From the NCBI RefSeq assembly GCF_002295115.1, contig NZ_NSFV01000004.1, positions 62,001 to 126,000 of the forward strand: a DNA stretch of 64,000 nt, in the 5' to 3' direction. The DNA is from Mesorhizobium sp. WSM4311 (lineage in GTDB: Bacteria > Pseudomonadota > Alphaproteobacteria > Rhizobiales > Rhizobiaceae). A program made the translations under genes and the position numbers. Below, in pieces: positions 34,247 to 44,190 of the stretch; the stretch's first letter is position 1, and every line of letters begins with the position of its first letter. Below the pieces are notes generated by a model, which saw only the letters and a list, made by a program, of their open reading frames with translations, searched no databases and was not told the origin of the DNA.

Positions 34247-34345
34247 TCAGTCGTCGTTGCCCCAACCCGCGCGCACTTGGGCGACATGCTCTCTTGGTTT
34301 GTCCATGCCGTTGTCCCAAAACCGCTGCACGTTTTCGGGCGACAT
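34247..34345 (-). CDS. Possible small ORF or gene remnant
   Basis: A 32-residue frame (MSPENVQRFWDNGMDKPREH, then VAQVRAGWGNDD) with high GC at third positions and a natural-looking composition, in a 238-bp spacer where the other frames look random. The frame is open further upstream into the deoB start. No ribosome site is convincing. It could be the tail of a decayed gene. I do not recognise it. Confidence 0.25.
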   Translation of the reverse strand: MSPENVQRFWDNGMDKPREHVAQVRAGWGNDD

Positions 34346-34445
34346 GGACTGGACTGTCGCGCCAAGCCGTTGCCGTTTGGTTTCCGAATTGCCAATGCCG
34401 TCTTGGAACCCTATGTCTGGGCGTCCAAACTGGCAACAATGACCG

Positions 34446-35687
34446 ATGGCGCGCGCTTTCCTCTTCGTCCTGGACTCTTTCGGCATCGGCGGTGCGACCG
34501 ACGCCGAACGCTATGGCGACGCCGGCGCCAACACGCTTGCGCACATTGCCGAAGCTTGCGCCGAAGGGCGCGCGGATCGCGAGCGGCTTCGGCAAGGGCC
34601 GCTGTTTGTCCCGCACATGGCGTCGCTCGGGCTTGGCAAGGCAGCGGAGACGGCGACAGGGTTGGGTTTTGCCCATTTCGGGACGGATCTGGTCGCCAAC
34701 GCCTTCCATGGCGCGGCGCAGGAAGTTTCGAGCGGCAAGGACACGCCCTCCGGCCACTGGGAGATCGCCGGGCTGCCGGTGCGTTTCGACTGGGGTTACT
34801 TCCCGGATACGGTTCCGGCCTTTCCCGCTGATCTGACCGCGGCGATGATCCGCGAGGGCGAGGTGCCAGGCATCCTCGGCAACTGCCATGCGCCGGGCAC
34901 CGAAATCATCGAACGGTTCGGCGAGGAACACATCCGTACCGGCAAGCCGATCTGTTACACCTCCGTCGATTCGGTCCTGCAGATCGCCGCGCATGAAGTT
35001 CATTTCGGGTTGGATCGGCTTTATGAATTCTGTCAGGTGGTGCGCCGGCTGGTTGATCCGCTCAGAATCGGGCGCGTGATCGCACGGCCGTTCGTCGGCG
35101 AGACCGCCGCCACCTTCCAGCGGACCTACAATCGCCATGACTATGCCGTGCCACCTCCGGAGCCGACCTTGCTTGACCGGCTGACGGCGCGGGGAAGCCG
35201 CGTCATCGCCGTCGGCAAGATCGGTGACATCTTCGCCCATCGCGGGATTTCGGAAGTGCGCAAGGCCGCCGGCAACATGGCCATGTTCGACAAGGCGCTC
35301 GGTGCGATGGACGATGCCGGCGACGGCGATCTCGTTTTCGCCAATTTCGTCGATTTCGACACCGAATTCGGCCATCGCCGCGACGTCGCCGGCTATGCCG
35401 CCGCGCTCGAGGCCTTCGACCGACGGCTGCCGGAAGCATTCGCGAAGCTGCGGCAGGGCGACCTTCTCATCCTGACGGCCGACCACGGCAATGACCCGAC
35501 CTGGCGAGGGACCGATCACACGCGTGAACGCATCCCGGTGATCGGCATGGGACCGGGTCTGGCAGGTGGCGATATCGGACTGAGAACGACATTCGCCGAT
35601 ATCGGCGAAACCGTCGCCGAACACCTCGGGCTGGCGCCCGGCCGCTACGGCACTTCTTTCCATCCGATGATTGGCAGCCATGCCTGA
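34446..35687 (+). CDS. deoB: Phosphopentomutase
   Basis: A 413-residue metalloenzyme of the alkaline-phosphatase superfamily interconverting (deoxy)ribose 1- and 5-phosphates in nucleoside salvage. Metal sites: [14 protein letters not shown] near the N-terminus, [14 protein letters not shown], and [19 protein letters not shown] near the C-terminus. Length is typical (about 390-410). The stop overlaps mutM by 8 bp. Confidence 0.95.
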   Translation: MARAFLFVLDSFGIGGATDAERYGDAGANTLAHIAEACAEGRADRERLRQGPLFVPHMASLGLGKAAETATGLGFAHFGTDLVANAFHGAAQEVSSGKDTPSGHWEIAGLPVRFDWGYFPDTVPAFPADLTAAMIREGEVPGILGNCHAPGTEIIERFGEEHIRTGKPICYTSVDSVLQIAAHEVHFGLDRLYEFCQVVRRLVDPLRIGRVIARPFVGETAATFQRTYNRHDYAVPPPEPTLLDRLTARGSRVIAVGKIGDIFAHRGISEVRKAAGNMAMFDKALGAMDDAGDGDLVFANFVDFDTEFGHRRDVAGYAAALEAFDRRLPEAFAKLRQGDLLILTADHGNDPTWRGTDHTRERIPVIGMGPGLAGGDIGLRTTFADIGETVAEHLGLAPGRYGTSFHPMIGSHA

Positions 35688-36570
35688 ATTGCCCGAAGTC
35701 GAAACGGTCCGGCGTGGCCTGCAGCCGGTCCTGGAAGGTGCCCGTCTGGCAAGGGTCGAGGCGCGTCGGCCAGACCTCCGGTTTCCCTTTCCCGAACGGT
35801 TTTCGGAAAGGCTGACGAGCAGGACCATCACTGCACTCGGCCGCCGGGCCAAATATCTGACCATGCATGTGCAGGACGGCCCCGTGCTGATCTGCCATCT
35901 CGGCATGTCGGGCTCCTTTCGCGTCGAGACCGACGACGACGGTGAGACACCCGGCGTGTTCCACCACGCGCGCTCGAAAAGCACGGCACACGACCATGTG
36001 GTGTTCGATGTGGTCGGTGCCGACGGCGCCCGGTCCCGCGTGATCTTCAACGACCCGCGCCGCTTCGGCTTCATGCTGTTTGCGGAAGGATCGCCGGAGA
36101 CGCATCCGATGCTGGCCGGGCTGGGCGTCGAGCCAACGGGCAACACGCTGGACGGCGCGCTGCTCGCCTCGTTGCTGCAAGGCCGCGGATCGCCGCTGAA
36201 GGCAGCACTTCTTGACCAGAAGCTGATCGCGGGACTTGGCAATATTTATGTCTCGGAGGCGCTTTGGCGCGCCGGCCTGTCGCCCTTGCGCGAGGCGGGC
36301 ACCATCGCCAAGCCGGGCAAGAAGGCCAGACAACAAAGCGAACGCCTCGCCGAGGCGATCCGCTCGGTCATATCGGATGCCATCGCCGCCGGCGGGTCTT
36401 CGCTGCGCGACTACATGCACACCGACGGATCGCTGGGCTATTTCCAGCATTCCTTCGCCGTCTACGACCGTGAGGGCGAGCCCTGCGCGAAGCCTGGCTG
36501 CGGCGGCCATATCGAGCGCGTCGTGCAGAGCGGACGCTCGACCTTCTATTGCCGGACGTGTCAGAGCTGA
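35680..36570 (+). CDS. mutM: Formamidopyrimidine-DNA glycosylase
   Basis: A 296-residue Fpg/MutM. The start must be ATG 35680, because Pro2 is the catalytic nucleophile ([14 protein letters not shown]); it lies inside the deoB end. C-terminal helix-two-turn-helix ([17 protein letters not shown]) and a zinc finger built from CAKPGC and CRTC. It excises 8-oxoguanine and formamidopyrimidines. Confidence 0.96.
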   Translation: MPELPEVETVRRGLQPVLEGARLARVEARRPDLRFPFPERFSERLTSRTITALGRRAKYLTMHVQDGPVLICHLGMSGSFRVETDDDGETPGVFHHARSKSTAHDHVVFDVVGADGARSRVIFNDPRRFGFMLFAEGSPETHPMLAGLGVEPTGNTLDGALLASLLQGRGSPLKAALLDQKLIAGLGNIYVSEALWRAGLSPLREAGTIAKPGKKARQQSERLAEAIRSVISDAIAAGGSSLRDYMHTDGSLGYFQHSFAVYDREGEPCAKPGCGGHIERVVQSGRSTFYCRTCQS

Positions 36571-36602
36571 GTTAGACCGGGGTGGAGCGAGGAGAAGCAG
36601 CC

Positions 36603-37376
36603 ATGGCCTATGAAACGATCATCACCGAGACGCGCGGCAAGGTCGGACTGGTCACTCTGAACCGGCCAAAGGCGCTCAATGCGCTGAACCTTCAGCTTCT
36701 GGCCGAACTGGTCGCGGCCGTGAAGGACTTCGACGCCGACGCCGGCATCGGCGCCGTGGTCATTACAGGTTCCGACAAGGCCTTTGCCGCTGGCGCCGAC
36801 ATCAAGGAAATGCAGGCAATCTCCTTTGCGGACGCCTATCTGCAGGACCTGTTCGGCGGCTGGGAAGACCTGACGCGGGTGCGCAAACCCGTTATCGCCG
36901 CGGTGGCCGGCTATGCGCTCGGCGGCGGATGCGAACTGGCAATGATGTGCGACTTCATCATTGCCGCCGACACGGCCAAATTCGGTCAGCCCGAAATCAC
37001 GCTCGGCGTCATTCCCGGCATGGGCGGGTCGCAACGCCTGACCCGGTTTGTCGGCAAGTCGAAGGCAATGGACATGTGCCTGACCGGACGGATGATGGAT
37101 GCGGCGGAAGCCGAGCGCTCAGGTCTGGTGTCGCGGGTCGTGCCCGCCGCCGAGCTTGTCGAGGAGGCGGTCAAGGCGGCCGCCAAGATCGCCGACTTCT
37201 CGCTGCCGTCGGTGATGATGGCGAAGGAAGCCGTCAACCGTTCCTATGAGACGACGCTGGCCGAGGGATTGCGGTTCGAACGTCGTCTGTTCCATTCGCT
37301 TTTCGCGCTCGAAGACCAGAAGGAAGGCATGGCGGCCTTCGCCGAAAAGCGGAAGCCGAATTTCGCCAATCGGTAG
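36603..37376 (+). CDS. Enoyl-CoA hydratase
   Basis: A 257-residue crotonase-fold protein from ATG 36603 behind GAGGAGAAG. The oxyanion-hole segments [10 protein letters not shown] and [15 protein letters not shown] are present, as are both catalytic glutamates of short-chain enoyl-CoA hydratase (ELAMMCD and [13 protein letters not shown]). It hydrates 2-enoyl-CoA in beta-oxidation. It lies 32 bp after mutM, probably in the same transcript. Confidence 0.93.
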   Translation: MAYETIITETRGKVGLVTLNRPKALNALNLQLLAELVAAVKDFDADAGIGAVVITGSDKAFAAGADIKEMQAISFADAYLQDLFGGWEDLTRVRKPVIAAVAGYALGGGCELAMMCDFIIAADTAKFGQPEITLGVIPGMGGSQRLTRFVGKSKAMDMCLTGRMMDAAEAERSGLVSRVVPAAELVEEAVKAAAKIADFSLPSVMMAKEAVNRSYETTLAEGLRFERRLFHSLFALEDQKEGMAAFAEKRKPNFANR

Positions 37377-37557
37377 AGCCTTGCCGGCCCGCGATCGAAA
37401 CCCTGTGGCGTCGGCCAAAAAGAACGCCAGGCAGCGTTGACGCGCCGGAAAAGCTGAACTATAAGCCCCACCAACCGAGGCGGCCCTGTGGCTGCCCGTT
37501 TGTTTTTTGCGCCCTGCGGCATGCCGCGTGCGCCGACCAGATCAGAAGAGAGGCATC

Positions 37558-37824
37558 ATGGCCAACACATCCTCGGCCAAAAAGGCAACGCGCAAGATCG
37601 CCCGCCGCGCGGCGATCAACAAGAACCGCCGCTCGCGCGTGCGCACCTATGTCCGCCAGGTCGAAGAGGCGCTCGCCTCCGGTGACAAGGCTGCCGCGCA
37701 GGCCGCCTTCAAGGCCGCCGAGCCGGAATTGATGCGTGCCGCAACCAAGGGCGTCATCCACAAGAACACGGCGTCCCGCAAGGTGTCGCGCCTGGCCGCA
37801 CGGCTCAAGGTGCTGTCGGCCTAA
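37558..37824 (+). CDS. rpsT: Ribosomal protein S20
   Basis: An 88-residue basic protein from ATG 37558 with GAGAGG upstream: [20 protein letters not shown] is the typical S20 start, and [17 protein letters not shown] the typical end. It binds 16S rRNA early in 30S assembly. It is followed by a strong terminator and the dnaA upstream region, an order I recall as conserved in Rhizobiales. Confidence 0.97.
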   Translation: MANTSSAKKATRKIARRAAINKNRRSRVRTYVRQVEEALASGDKAAAQAAFKAAEPELMRAATKGVIHKNTASRKVSRLAARLKVLSA

Positions 37825-37850
37825 CATCGCTATACAGACTAGCTTGTCTA

Positions 37851-37879
37851 AAACCCGGCCGATCGCGCCGGGTTTTTTT
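37851..37879 (+). terminator. rpsT terminator
   Basis: Stem AAACCCGGC / GCCGGGTTT with a 7-nt loop, followed by a run of seven T's, 27 bp after the stop codon. Confidence 0.92.
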
Positions 37880-38676
37880 CGTTTGCCGGCAAGTACTTAA
37901 AAAGAATGCTCGGAAACGGCGCCTAGGGCGGCTTCCAAGCTTTCAAATGCTTTGCCGGCACATACATGCCCGCCGATGGTTGGCACGCTTAAAAAGCGTC
38001 GCCCAGGAAATCCTTGACTGTCAGAAATAAGCAATATTTTTCAGACAGTTAGCAATGGTCATCCACAGCATGTCCACAGCGCTCCAAAGGGACGGGAGGA
38101 CAACTGGCTGTCAAGCGAATTATTTCAGAATATTTCGTATCGGCCCGGCTTTTTCATATTCGCCGGAAAAGGGTTTGAATCACAATGGCTTTGTCAAAAT
38201 ACGCCGCTGCGGTATGGCGCCCGAAGGCGCCGGAGGTAACCAGATTCCTTAAAAATCCGTTAGACGTGGCCTTGCCCTATCCACAGCGATTTCGGTAATG
38301 TCCATCCATCGAAGGGGACGGGCCTCTGGTCCTTAACCCAGCCTGACGCGGCCAGCTTAAATTGGCGGGATTTGCGACGCGGATCAATTCCGCGGACGGC
38401 TTTGGTTTGCTCTTTTCGATACGGTAGGGGACTGGCGTAACGAGACATGGCAGGTTGACAGCGCGCCGGCGTTTTTCGCCGGACGATGTTGTATTGCCCT
38501 GACATACCCAACGCGGACTGGCTTCCATGGGCCGGCACCGGTTCCCTACGGATTGTGGCGACGTTCATTGCCGGCGGCGGCAACGGGCATCGTAGCGAAG
38601 ACACAGTCGCTGGAACAAGGATGCAGGAGGCGCATCCCCGGCGGAAAACAGGTACAGAAAGACAAGGAACTCGATC
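37880..38676. other. Gene-free dnaA upstream region with DnaA-box-like sequences
   Basis: About 800 bp with no credible gene. DnaA-box-like 9-mers (consensus TTATCCACA): TCATCCACA at 38059-38067 (one mismatch), ATGTCCACA at 38070-38078 (two mismatches) and CTATCCACA at 38277-38285 (one mismatch). AT-rich patches lie at 38020-38050 and 38115-38160. A CtrA-like TTAA-N7-TTAG is at 38249-38263, just before the third box. It could be dnaA autoregulation or part of a replication origin. Rhizobial origins are often placed near hemE, so an origin here is uncertain. Confidence 0.45.
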
Positions 38677-40221
38677 ATGCAGAGCGGCATCGAAAGGGAG
38701 CTTACGGGCGACCTCCCATTTCCTGGAACTTTGATCGGAGCAAACGAGATGGCGGTCTCCAGCGACGCGGAACAGAAGTTCGACCGGGTCAAAGCCCAGT
38801 TGAAGGCGCGTCTGGGAGCTGAAGTCTATTCGAGCTGGTTCGGCCGCATGAAGGTCGCGGAAGCGTCCAAGGGCATTGTCCGCATCTCGGTCCCCACCGC
38901 GTTCCTGCGCTCGTGGATCAATGGCCATTACCTCGACCTCATCTCCGAACTGTGGAAGCAGGAGGATGCCGATCTCCTCAAGATCGAGATCGTGGTGCGC
39001 ACGGCCACTCGTCAGGGGCGCAGCCATGTCGAACCGGAATTGGCGCCGGCTCGCAAGATGACACGGCAGACGCAGACGGCGCTGGCCGCCGGCACCGTAA
39101 GCCCCGGCAGGGTCGAACGGCCCCCGGTACCGCGCCCGGGTGCGGCGGTCGAGAGCGAGTTCCGCCATAATGTTCTGGGGTCGCCGCTTGATCCGCGCTA
39201 CACGTTCGGCTCCTTCATCGAGGGGCCGTCGAACCGGGTGGCGTTCGCCGCCGCCAAGGCCGTGGCGGAATCGCAGTCGAGCGCCGTGCGCTTCAATCCA
39301 CTATTCCTGCATGCGACCGTCGGGCTCGGCAAGACCCACCTGCTGCAGGCCATCGCGGCGGAATCGCTGAAGCAGAACCCGAAGGCCCGCGTCGTCTACC
39401 TCACCGCGGAATATTTCATGTGGCGCTTCGCCACGGCGATCCGCGACAACAACGCGCTGACGCTCAAGGAGCAGCTGCGCGACATCGACCTCCTGATCAT
39501 CGACGACATGCAGTTCCTGCAGGGCAAGTCGATCCAGCATGAATTCTGCCATTTGATCAACATGCTGCTCGACAGCGCCAAGCAGGTCGTTGTCGCTGCC
39601 GACCGGCCGCCGTCGGAGCTGGAATCGCTGGAGCCGCGCGTCCGCTCGCGTCTCAATGGCGGCGTCGCGCTTGAAATGTCGGCGCCCGATTTCGCCATGC
39701 GCCTCGGCATGCTCAAGCTGCGCCTGGCCACGGCCAGGGTCGACGACGCATCGCTCGATATTTCCGAAGAGATCCTCAATCACGTCGCCCGCACCGTGAC
39801 CGGCAGCGGACGCGAACTGGAGGGCGCCTTCAATCAGCTGCTGTTCCGGCAGTCGTTCGAGCCGCAGATCACCATCGACCGCATCGATGAGATCCTCGGC
39901 CACATCTATCGCACCGGCGAGCCGAAGCGGGTCCGCATTGAGGACATCCAGCGCATCGTGGCGCGCCACTACAATGTGTCGAAGACCGAATTGCTTTCCA
40001 ACCGGCGCACGCGCACCATCGTCAAGCCACGGCAGGTCGCGATGTACCTGTCGAAGGTGATGACGCCCCGCTCACTGCCGGAAATCGGACGGCGCTTCGG
40101 CGGCCGCGACCACACCACCGTGCTGCACGCCGTGCGCAAGATCGAAGACCTTTCCGGCAATGACAACACGCTGGCACAGGAACTCGAGCTGCTGCGACGG
40201 CTGATCAACGATCAGGCCTGA
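38677..40221 (+). CDS. dnaA: Chromosomal replication initiator DnaA
   Basis: A 514-residue DnaA. Domain I (~25-110), a variable linker, the AAA+ domain with Walker A ([11 protein letters not shown]) and Walker B ([12 protein letters not shown]), and domain IV with the box-binding signature ([17 protein letters not shown]). ATG 38677 gives an N-terminal extension of about 24 residues; ATG 38749 ([14 protein letters not shown]) is an alternative start. It opens the origin and acts as a transcription factor. Confidence 0.97.
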   Translation: MQSGIERELTGDLPFPGTLIGANEMAVSSDAEQKFDRVKAQLKARLGAEVYSSWFGRMKVAEASKGIVRISVPTAFLRSWINGHYLDLISELWKQEDADLLKIEIVVRTATRQGRSHVEPELAPARKMTRQTQTALAAGTVSPGRVERPPVPRPGAAVESEFRHNVLGSPLDPRYTFGSFIEGPSNRVAFAAAKAVAESQSSAVRFNPLFLHATVGLGKTHLLQAIAAESLKQNPKARVVYLTAEYFMWRFATAIRDNNALTLKEQLRDIDLLIIDDMQFLQGKSIQHEFCHLINMLLDSAKQVVVAADRPPSELESLEPRVRSRLNGGVALEMSAPDFAMRLGMLKLRLATARVDDASLDISEEILNHVARTVTGSGRELEGAFNQLLFRQSFEPQITIDRIDEILGHIYRTGEPKRVRIEDIQRIVARHYNVSKTELLSNRRTRTIVKPRQVAMYLSKVMTPRSLPEIGRRFGGRDHTTVLHAVRKIEDLSGNDNTLAQELELLRRLINDQA

Positions 40222-40527
40222 TCTGGCCCGGAACAGGCAAGCCGGAACTGCGTTAGAATTCAACGGCTTGCCTGCCCAGCTGTCGGTCCGGAATGGGCTC
40301 GCGGCATCGACCGGCGACGATCCAGATTCCGGATTCAGCACACCGGCAGGAGGTCTTCGCGGCGTTTATCCCCAGAAAGCCCGCGCAGCCGGCCCGAACC
40401 GGTGTCGCGGGCTTGCGTTTGCTAGCTTTTTCCTGTCAGTTTACGCAGATTCTGAGCCTGTTCAGACCTTTCGCGGGGCGCCGCCAGCCGGAGACCCGCT
40501 CATCCTTTCAAGCGAGCCTGTTTCGTC
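40222..40527. other. dnaA-dnaN spacer
   Basis: 306 bp without a gene. It holds a DnaA-box-like TTATCCCCA (40366-40374, one mismatch) immediately before the dnaA terminator, and presumably the dnaN promoter in the AT-richer part after 40420. Confidence 0.45.
40377..40414 (+). terminator. dnaA terminator
   Basis: Arms AAGCCCGCG / CGCGGGCTT enclose an inner CCGG...CCGG stem; GCGTTTGCTAGCTTTTT follows. Confidence 0.75.
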
Positions 40528-41646
40528 ATGCGTGTTATCCTGGAACGGTCAAATCTCCTGAAGTCGCTCAACCACGTCCACCGTGTGGTCGAACGGCGCA
40601 ACACGATACCGATCCTGTCCAATGTGCTGCTCAGCGCCGAAGGCGCCAGCCTGGAAATGAAGGCCACCGACCTCGACCTGGAGGTGACGGAAGCAACGCC
40701 AGCCAAGGTGGAGCGTGGTGGGGCGACGACGGTCCCCGCGCATCTGCTCTACGACATCGTGCGCAAGCTTTCGGACGGCGCCGAGGTGATGCTGAAAACG
40801 GACGAGGACGGCAACGCCATGACGGTGACGTCGGGCCGCTCGAGCTTCCGCCTGCAGTGCCTGCCGCAATCCGATTTCCCCGAACTTTCGGCCGGATCGT
40901 TCTCGCATATCTTCCGGCTCGACTCGGTTGCCCTGAAGGGGCTGATCGAGAAGACGCAGTTCGCCATTTCCACCGAGGAGACGCGCTATTATCTCAACGG
41001 CATCTACCTGCACACGCATGAAGTCGGCGGCAAGCTGAAGCTGCGCTCGGTGGCGACCGACGGCCACCGCCTGGCGCGCGCCGAAATCGACGCGCCAGCA
41101 GGTTCCGAAGGCATGCCGGGCATCATCATTCCGCGCAAGACGGTGAGCGAGCTGCAGAAACTGGTCGACGATCCGGATGTCGCCGTGACCACCGAACTAT
41201 CCGATACCAAGATCCGCTTCACCATCGGCAGCGTGGTCCTGACCTCGAAGCTGATCGACGGCACCTTCCCCGATTATCAGCGGGTCATTCCGACGGGCAA
41301 CGACAAGAAGCTGATCCTCGACCGCCAGAGCTTTGCCGCTGCGGTCGATCGCGTCTCGACCATTTCCTCCGAACGCGGCCGCGCGGTGAAGCTTTCGATC
41401 AGCGAAGGCCAGGTGACGCTTGCGGTCAACAACCCGGATTCCGGCAGCGCCACCGAGGAACTGGCTGCCGATTACTCGTCCGACCCGATCGAGATCGGCT
41501 TCAACGCCAAATATCTGCTCGATGTCGCCGCGCAGCTGACCGGCACGGAAGCCAAATTCATGCTGGCCGATGCCGGCTCGCCGACCCTGATCCACGACAT
41601 GGCCGACGAGACCGCGCTTTACGTGCTGATGCCGATGCGGGTGTAG
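40528..41646 (+). CDS. dnaN: DNA polymerase III beta subunit (sliding clamp)
   Basis: A 372-residue clamp with the three-domain DnaN pattern: MRVILERSNLLKSLNHVHRVVERRNTIPIL in domain 1 (given in part), TRYYLNGIYLHTHE in domain 2 and the C-terminal ending YVLMPMRV. The full usual length is present. It forms the ring that tethers polymerase III. recF follows after 83 bp. Confidence 0.97.
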   Translation: MRVILERSNLLKSLNHVHRVVERRNTIPILSNVLLSAEGASLEMKATDLDLEVTEATPAKVERGGATTVPAHLLYDIVRKLSDGAEVMLKTDEDGNAMTVTSGRSSFRLQCLPQSDFPELSAGSFSHIFRLDSVALKGLIEKTQFAISTEETRYYLNGIYLHTHEVGGKLKLRSVATDGHRLARAEIDAPAGSEGMPGIIIPRKTVSELQKLVDDPDVAVTTELSDTKIRFTIGSVVLTSKLIDGTFPDYQRVIPTGNDKKLILDRQSFAAAVDRVSTISSERGRAVKLSISEGQVTLAVNNPDSGSATEELAADYSSDPIEIGFNAKYLLDVAAQLTGTEAKFMLADAGSPTLIHDMADETALYVLMPMRV

Positions 41647-41729
41647 CCGGCGCTGCATCATCGATCCGGCGCTGCGACAGGACCGGCGGCAAGAACAATG
41701 ATTGCGGCACTTCTACAGGCGGATAGCGG

Positions 41730-42869
41730 TTGCCGGCACAGACGCATATAAGTAAGCTTACACTTACTAATTTCCGCAACTATGCGGCGCTGGCGATCGA
41801 TCTCGCCCCGGGCGCAGTCGTGTTTTCCGGCGACAATGGCGCCGGCAAAACCAACCTGCTCGAAGCGATTTCCTTTCTGACGCCCGGGCGTGGCTTGCGC
41901 CGTGCCCCTTACGCCGATGTCGCGCGCGAAGGCGGCGATGGCGGCTTTGCGCTGCATGCCCGGCTCGATGGGCCCGACGGCCGGGTCGAGATCGGCACGG
42001 GCGTTTCCGTCGGCGAGGGCGAAGGCGGCAGGCGCGTTCGCATCAACGGCGCGACCGCCCGATCGGCCGAAGACATGCTGGAATGGCTGCGCGTGGTGTG
42101 GCTGACGCCGGCCATGGATGCGCTGTTCACCGGACCGGCCGCGGATCGCCGGCGCTTTCTCGACCGGCTGGTTCTGGCGATCGATCCCGGCCACGGCCAG
42201 CGTGCGCTCGACTACGAAAAGGCCATGCGCGGCCGTAATCGCCTGCTTACGGATGGATCTCGCGACGATCGCTGGTTCGAGGCGATCGAGACGCAGATGG
42301 CCGAAACCGGCGTCGCCATTGCGGCGGCGCGCGCCGAACTGGTGCGCCTGCTGGCCGCCATGATCGACAGGCTGCCCGACACGGGGCCGTTCCCGCAGGC
42401 CGACATCAGCCTTTCGGGCGATCTGGAAGCCGAGGTTTCCAGCGCGCCGGCGGTCGATGTCGAGGAGCGGTTCCGCCGCGCGCTCGCCGGTGGACGTGAT
42501 CGCGATCGTGCCGCGGGACGAACGCTCGAAGGCCCGCACCGTTCCGATCTCCTGGTGCGGCACCGGCCCAAGGCGATGCTCGCCGAGCTTTGTTCGACCG
42601 GCGAGCAGAAGGCCTTGCTGGTCGGTATCGTGCTCTCGCACGCACGACTGACCGGCGAGATGTCCGGCATGACGCCGATCCTGCTGCTGGATGAGATCGC
42701 CGCCCATCTCGACGGAGGGCGGCGGGCGGCACTGTTCTCGATCCTCGAGGAGTTGAACTGCCAGGCCTTCATGACGGGAACCGATGCCGCGCTGTTCTCC
42801 AGCCTCAGGGGGCGTGCGCAATTCCTGACCGTCGACCATGGCACGGTTGGGCCAACCGAAGACGCCTGA
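41730..42869 (+). CDS. recF: Recombination protein RecF
   Basis: A 379-residue SMC-like ATPase with Walker A FSGDNGAGKTNLLEA, signature region STGEQKALLVGIVLSHA and Walker B ILLLDEIAAHLD. No ATG precedes the conserved N-terminus THISKLTLTNFRNYAAL, so a TTG start at 41730 is used. It loads RecA at gaps with RecO and RecR. Confidence 0.94.
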   Translation: MPAQTHISKLTLTNFRNYAALAIDLAPGAVVFSGDNGAGKTNLLEAISFLTPGRGLRRAPYADVAREGGDGGFALHARLDGPDGRVEIGTGVSVGEGEGGRRVRINGATARSAEDMLEWLRVVWLTPAMDALFTGPAADRRRFLDRLVLAIDPGHGQRALDYEKAMRGRNRLLTDGSRDDRWFEAIETQMAETGVAIAAARAELVRLLAAMIDRLPDTGPFPQADISLSGDLEAEVSSAPAVDVEERFRRALAGGRDRDRAAGRTLEGPHRSDLLVRHRPKAMLAELCSTGEQKALLVGIVLSHARLTGEMSGMTPILLLDEIAAHLDGGRRAALFSILEELNCQAFMTGTDAALFSSLRGRAQFLTVDHGTVGPTEDA

Positions 42870-42900
42870 CAAGGTTTTTCGGCCACTGTATTGTCCTGAC

Positions 42901-43653
42901 ATGACCACTGCGCTCACCGCCGACGAGATCGAACGCTATGCCCGCCACATCGTGCTGCCGGAGGTCGGCGGTGCGGGCCAACAGAAACTCAAGCAAGCGC
43001 GCGTCCTGGTGATCGGCGCCGGCGGGCTGGGCGCGCCGGTGCTCGAATACCTTGCGGCGGCCGGCGTCGGCACGCTCGGCATTGTCGACGACGACACCGT
43101 GTCGCTCTCCAATCTGCAGCGTCAGGTCATCCACGACACCGATACGGTCGGTAAACTGAAAACCGACAGCGCCAGGGCGGCAATCGCCCGCATCAATCCC
43201 AACACCGCGGTCGAGACGCACACGTTCCGGCTGAGCGCCGACAACGCCCCTGCCCTCGTCGCCCGCTATGACATCGTGGTCGACGGTTCCGACAATTTCG
43301 AGACCCGTTATACGGTGGCCGACGCCTGTGCGAGCGCGCGGAAACCCCTGGTGCATGCCGCCGTTGGCCGCTTCGATGGGTCGGTGACGGTGCTGAAGCC
43401 GTTCGAGGTCGGCAAGGATGGCAAGCCCAACCCGGGCTATCGCGATCTCTTTCCCGAAGCGCCACCGCCAGGCCTGGTGCCGTCCTGCGCCGAGGCCGGG
43501 GTGCTTGGTGCGCTGACCGGCGTCGTCGGCACGCTGCAGGCGATGGAGGCGATCAAGCTGATCACCGGCATCGGCGAGCCGCTGGTCGGCCGACTGCTGC
43601 TCTACGATGCGCTCGCCGCGCGCTTTGAGACGATCCGCTACGCCAGGCGCTGA
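42901..43653 (+). CDS. ThiF/MoeB-family adenylyltransferase
   Basis: A 250-residue E1-like protein from ATG 42901. Nucleotide-binding VIGAGGLGAPVLEYL, NLQRQVIH and catalytic Cys in PSCAEAGVLG are present. The two CxxC pairs that bind zinc in E. coli MoeB are absent: the first aligns with NPGYRD, and the C-terminus has none. It activates a ubiquitin-like sulfur carrier (MoaD or ThiS type) by adenylation; which one cannot be decided. It lies 31 bp after recF and 14 bp before the GNAT gene. Confidence 0.88.
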   Translation: MTTALTADEIERYARHIVLPEVGGAGQQKLKQARVLVIGAGGLGAPVLEYLAAAGVGTLGIVDDDTVSLSNLQRQVIHDTDTVGKLKTDSARAAIARINPNTAVETHTFRLSADNAPALVARYDIVVDGSDNFETRYTVADACASARKPLVHAAVGRFDGSVTVLKPFEVGKDGKPNPGYRDLFPEAPPPGLVPSCAEAGVLGALTGVVGTLQAMEAIKLITGIGEPLVGRLLLYDALAARFETIRYARR

Positions 43654-43667
43654 CCTTGGAGCGGACC

Positions 43668-44144
43668 ATGCCCCTTACAATCGACCGCATTCCGGCCGAT
43701 TTCGGCCGCTGGGACGAGGTGCTTGCCTTGATCATGCGTGCCTTCGCCTTCATGGACGGCGTCATCGACCCTCCGTCCTCGGCTCACCTGCTCACCATCG
43801 ACACACTGCGCGACAAGGCCCGGCGAGAGACCGGGTTCGTGGCCATCGATGGCGACAGGATCGTCGGCTGCGTCTTCGCTGAGGAAAGGGCCGACGATCT
43901 TTACGTCGGCAAGCTCGCCGTCGCCCCGGACTGCCAGGGGCAAGGCATCGGCCGGCGACTGATGAAGTCGGTCGAACGTCTCGCGCTCGATCGCGGCAAG
44001 GCGGCGCTGGAACTGCAGACGCGCATCGAGCTTACCGCCAATCACGCCGCCTTTGCCCGCCTCGGCTTTCACGAGACCGGGCGGACGGCGCATGAGGGCT
44101 ACGCCAAGCCGACATCGATCACCATGCGCAAGGCCCTTTCGTAA
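43668..44144 (+). CDS. GNAT-family N-acetyltransferase
   Basis: A 158-residue protein from ATG 43668 with GGAG seven nt upstream. It contains the acetyl-CoA-binding motif VGKLAVAPDCQGQGIGRRLM and the C-terminal strand FARLGFHETGRTAHEGY. The substrate is unknown. It probably shares a transcript with the ThiF/MoeB gene. Confidence 0.9.
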   Translation: MPLTIDRIPADFGRWDEVLALIMRAFAFMDGVIDPPSSAHLLTIDTLRDKARRETGFVAIDGDRIVGCVFAEERADDLYVGKLAVAPDCQGQGIGRRLMKSVERLALDRGKAALELQTRIELTANHAAFARLGFHETGRTAHEGYAKPTSITMRKALS

Positions 44145-44190
44145 GCCTTGGCTTGCATTTGAAGAACAGGGAGCGCGGAGCGCGATACCG

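Noticed and set aside
37880..38676. Calling the rpsT-dnaA spacer the replication origin
   Set aside because: Only three imperfect DnaA boxes are visible, and rhizobial origins are often assigned elsewhere; it is reported as a candidate only.
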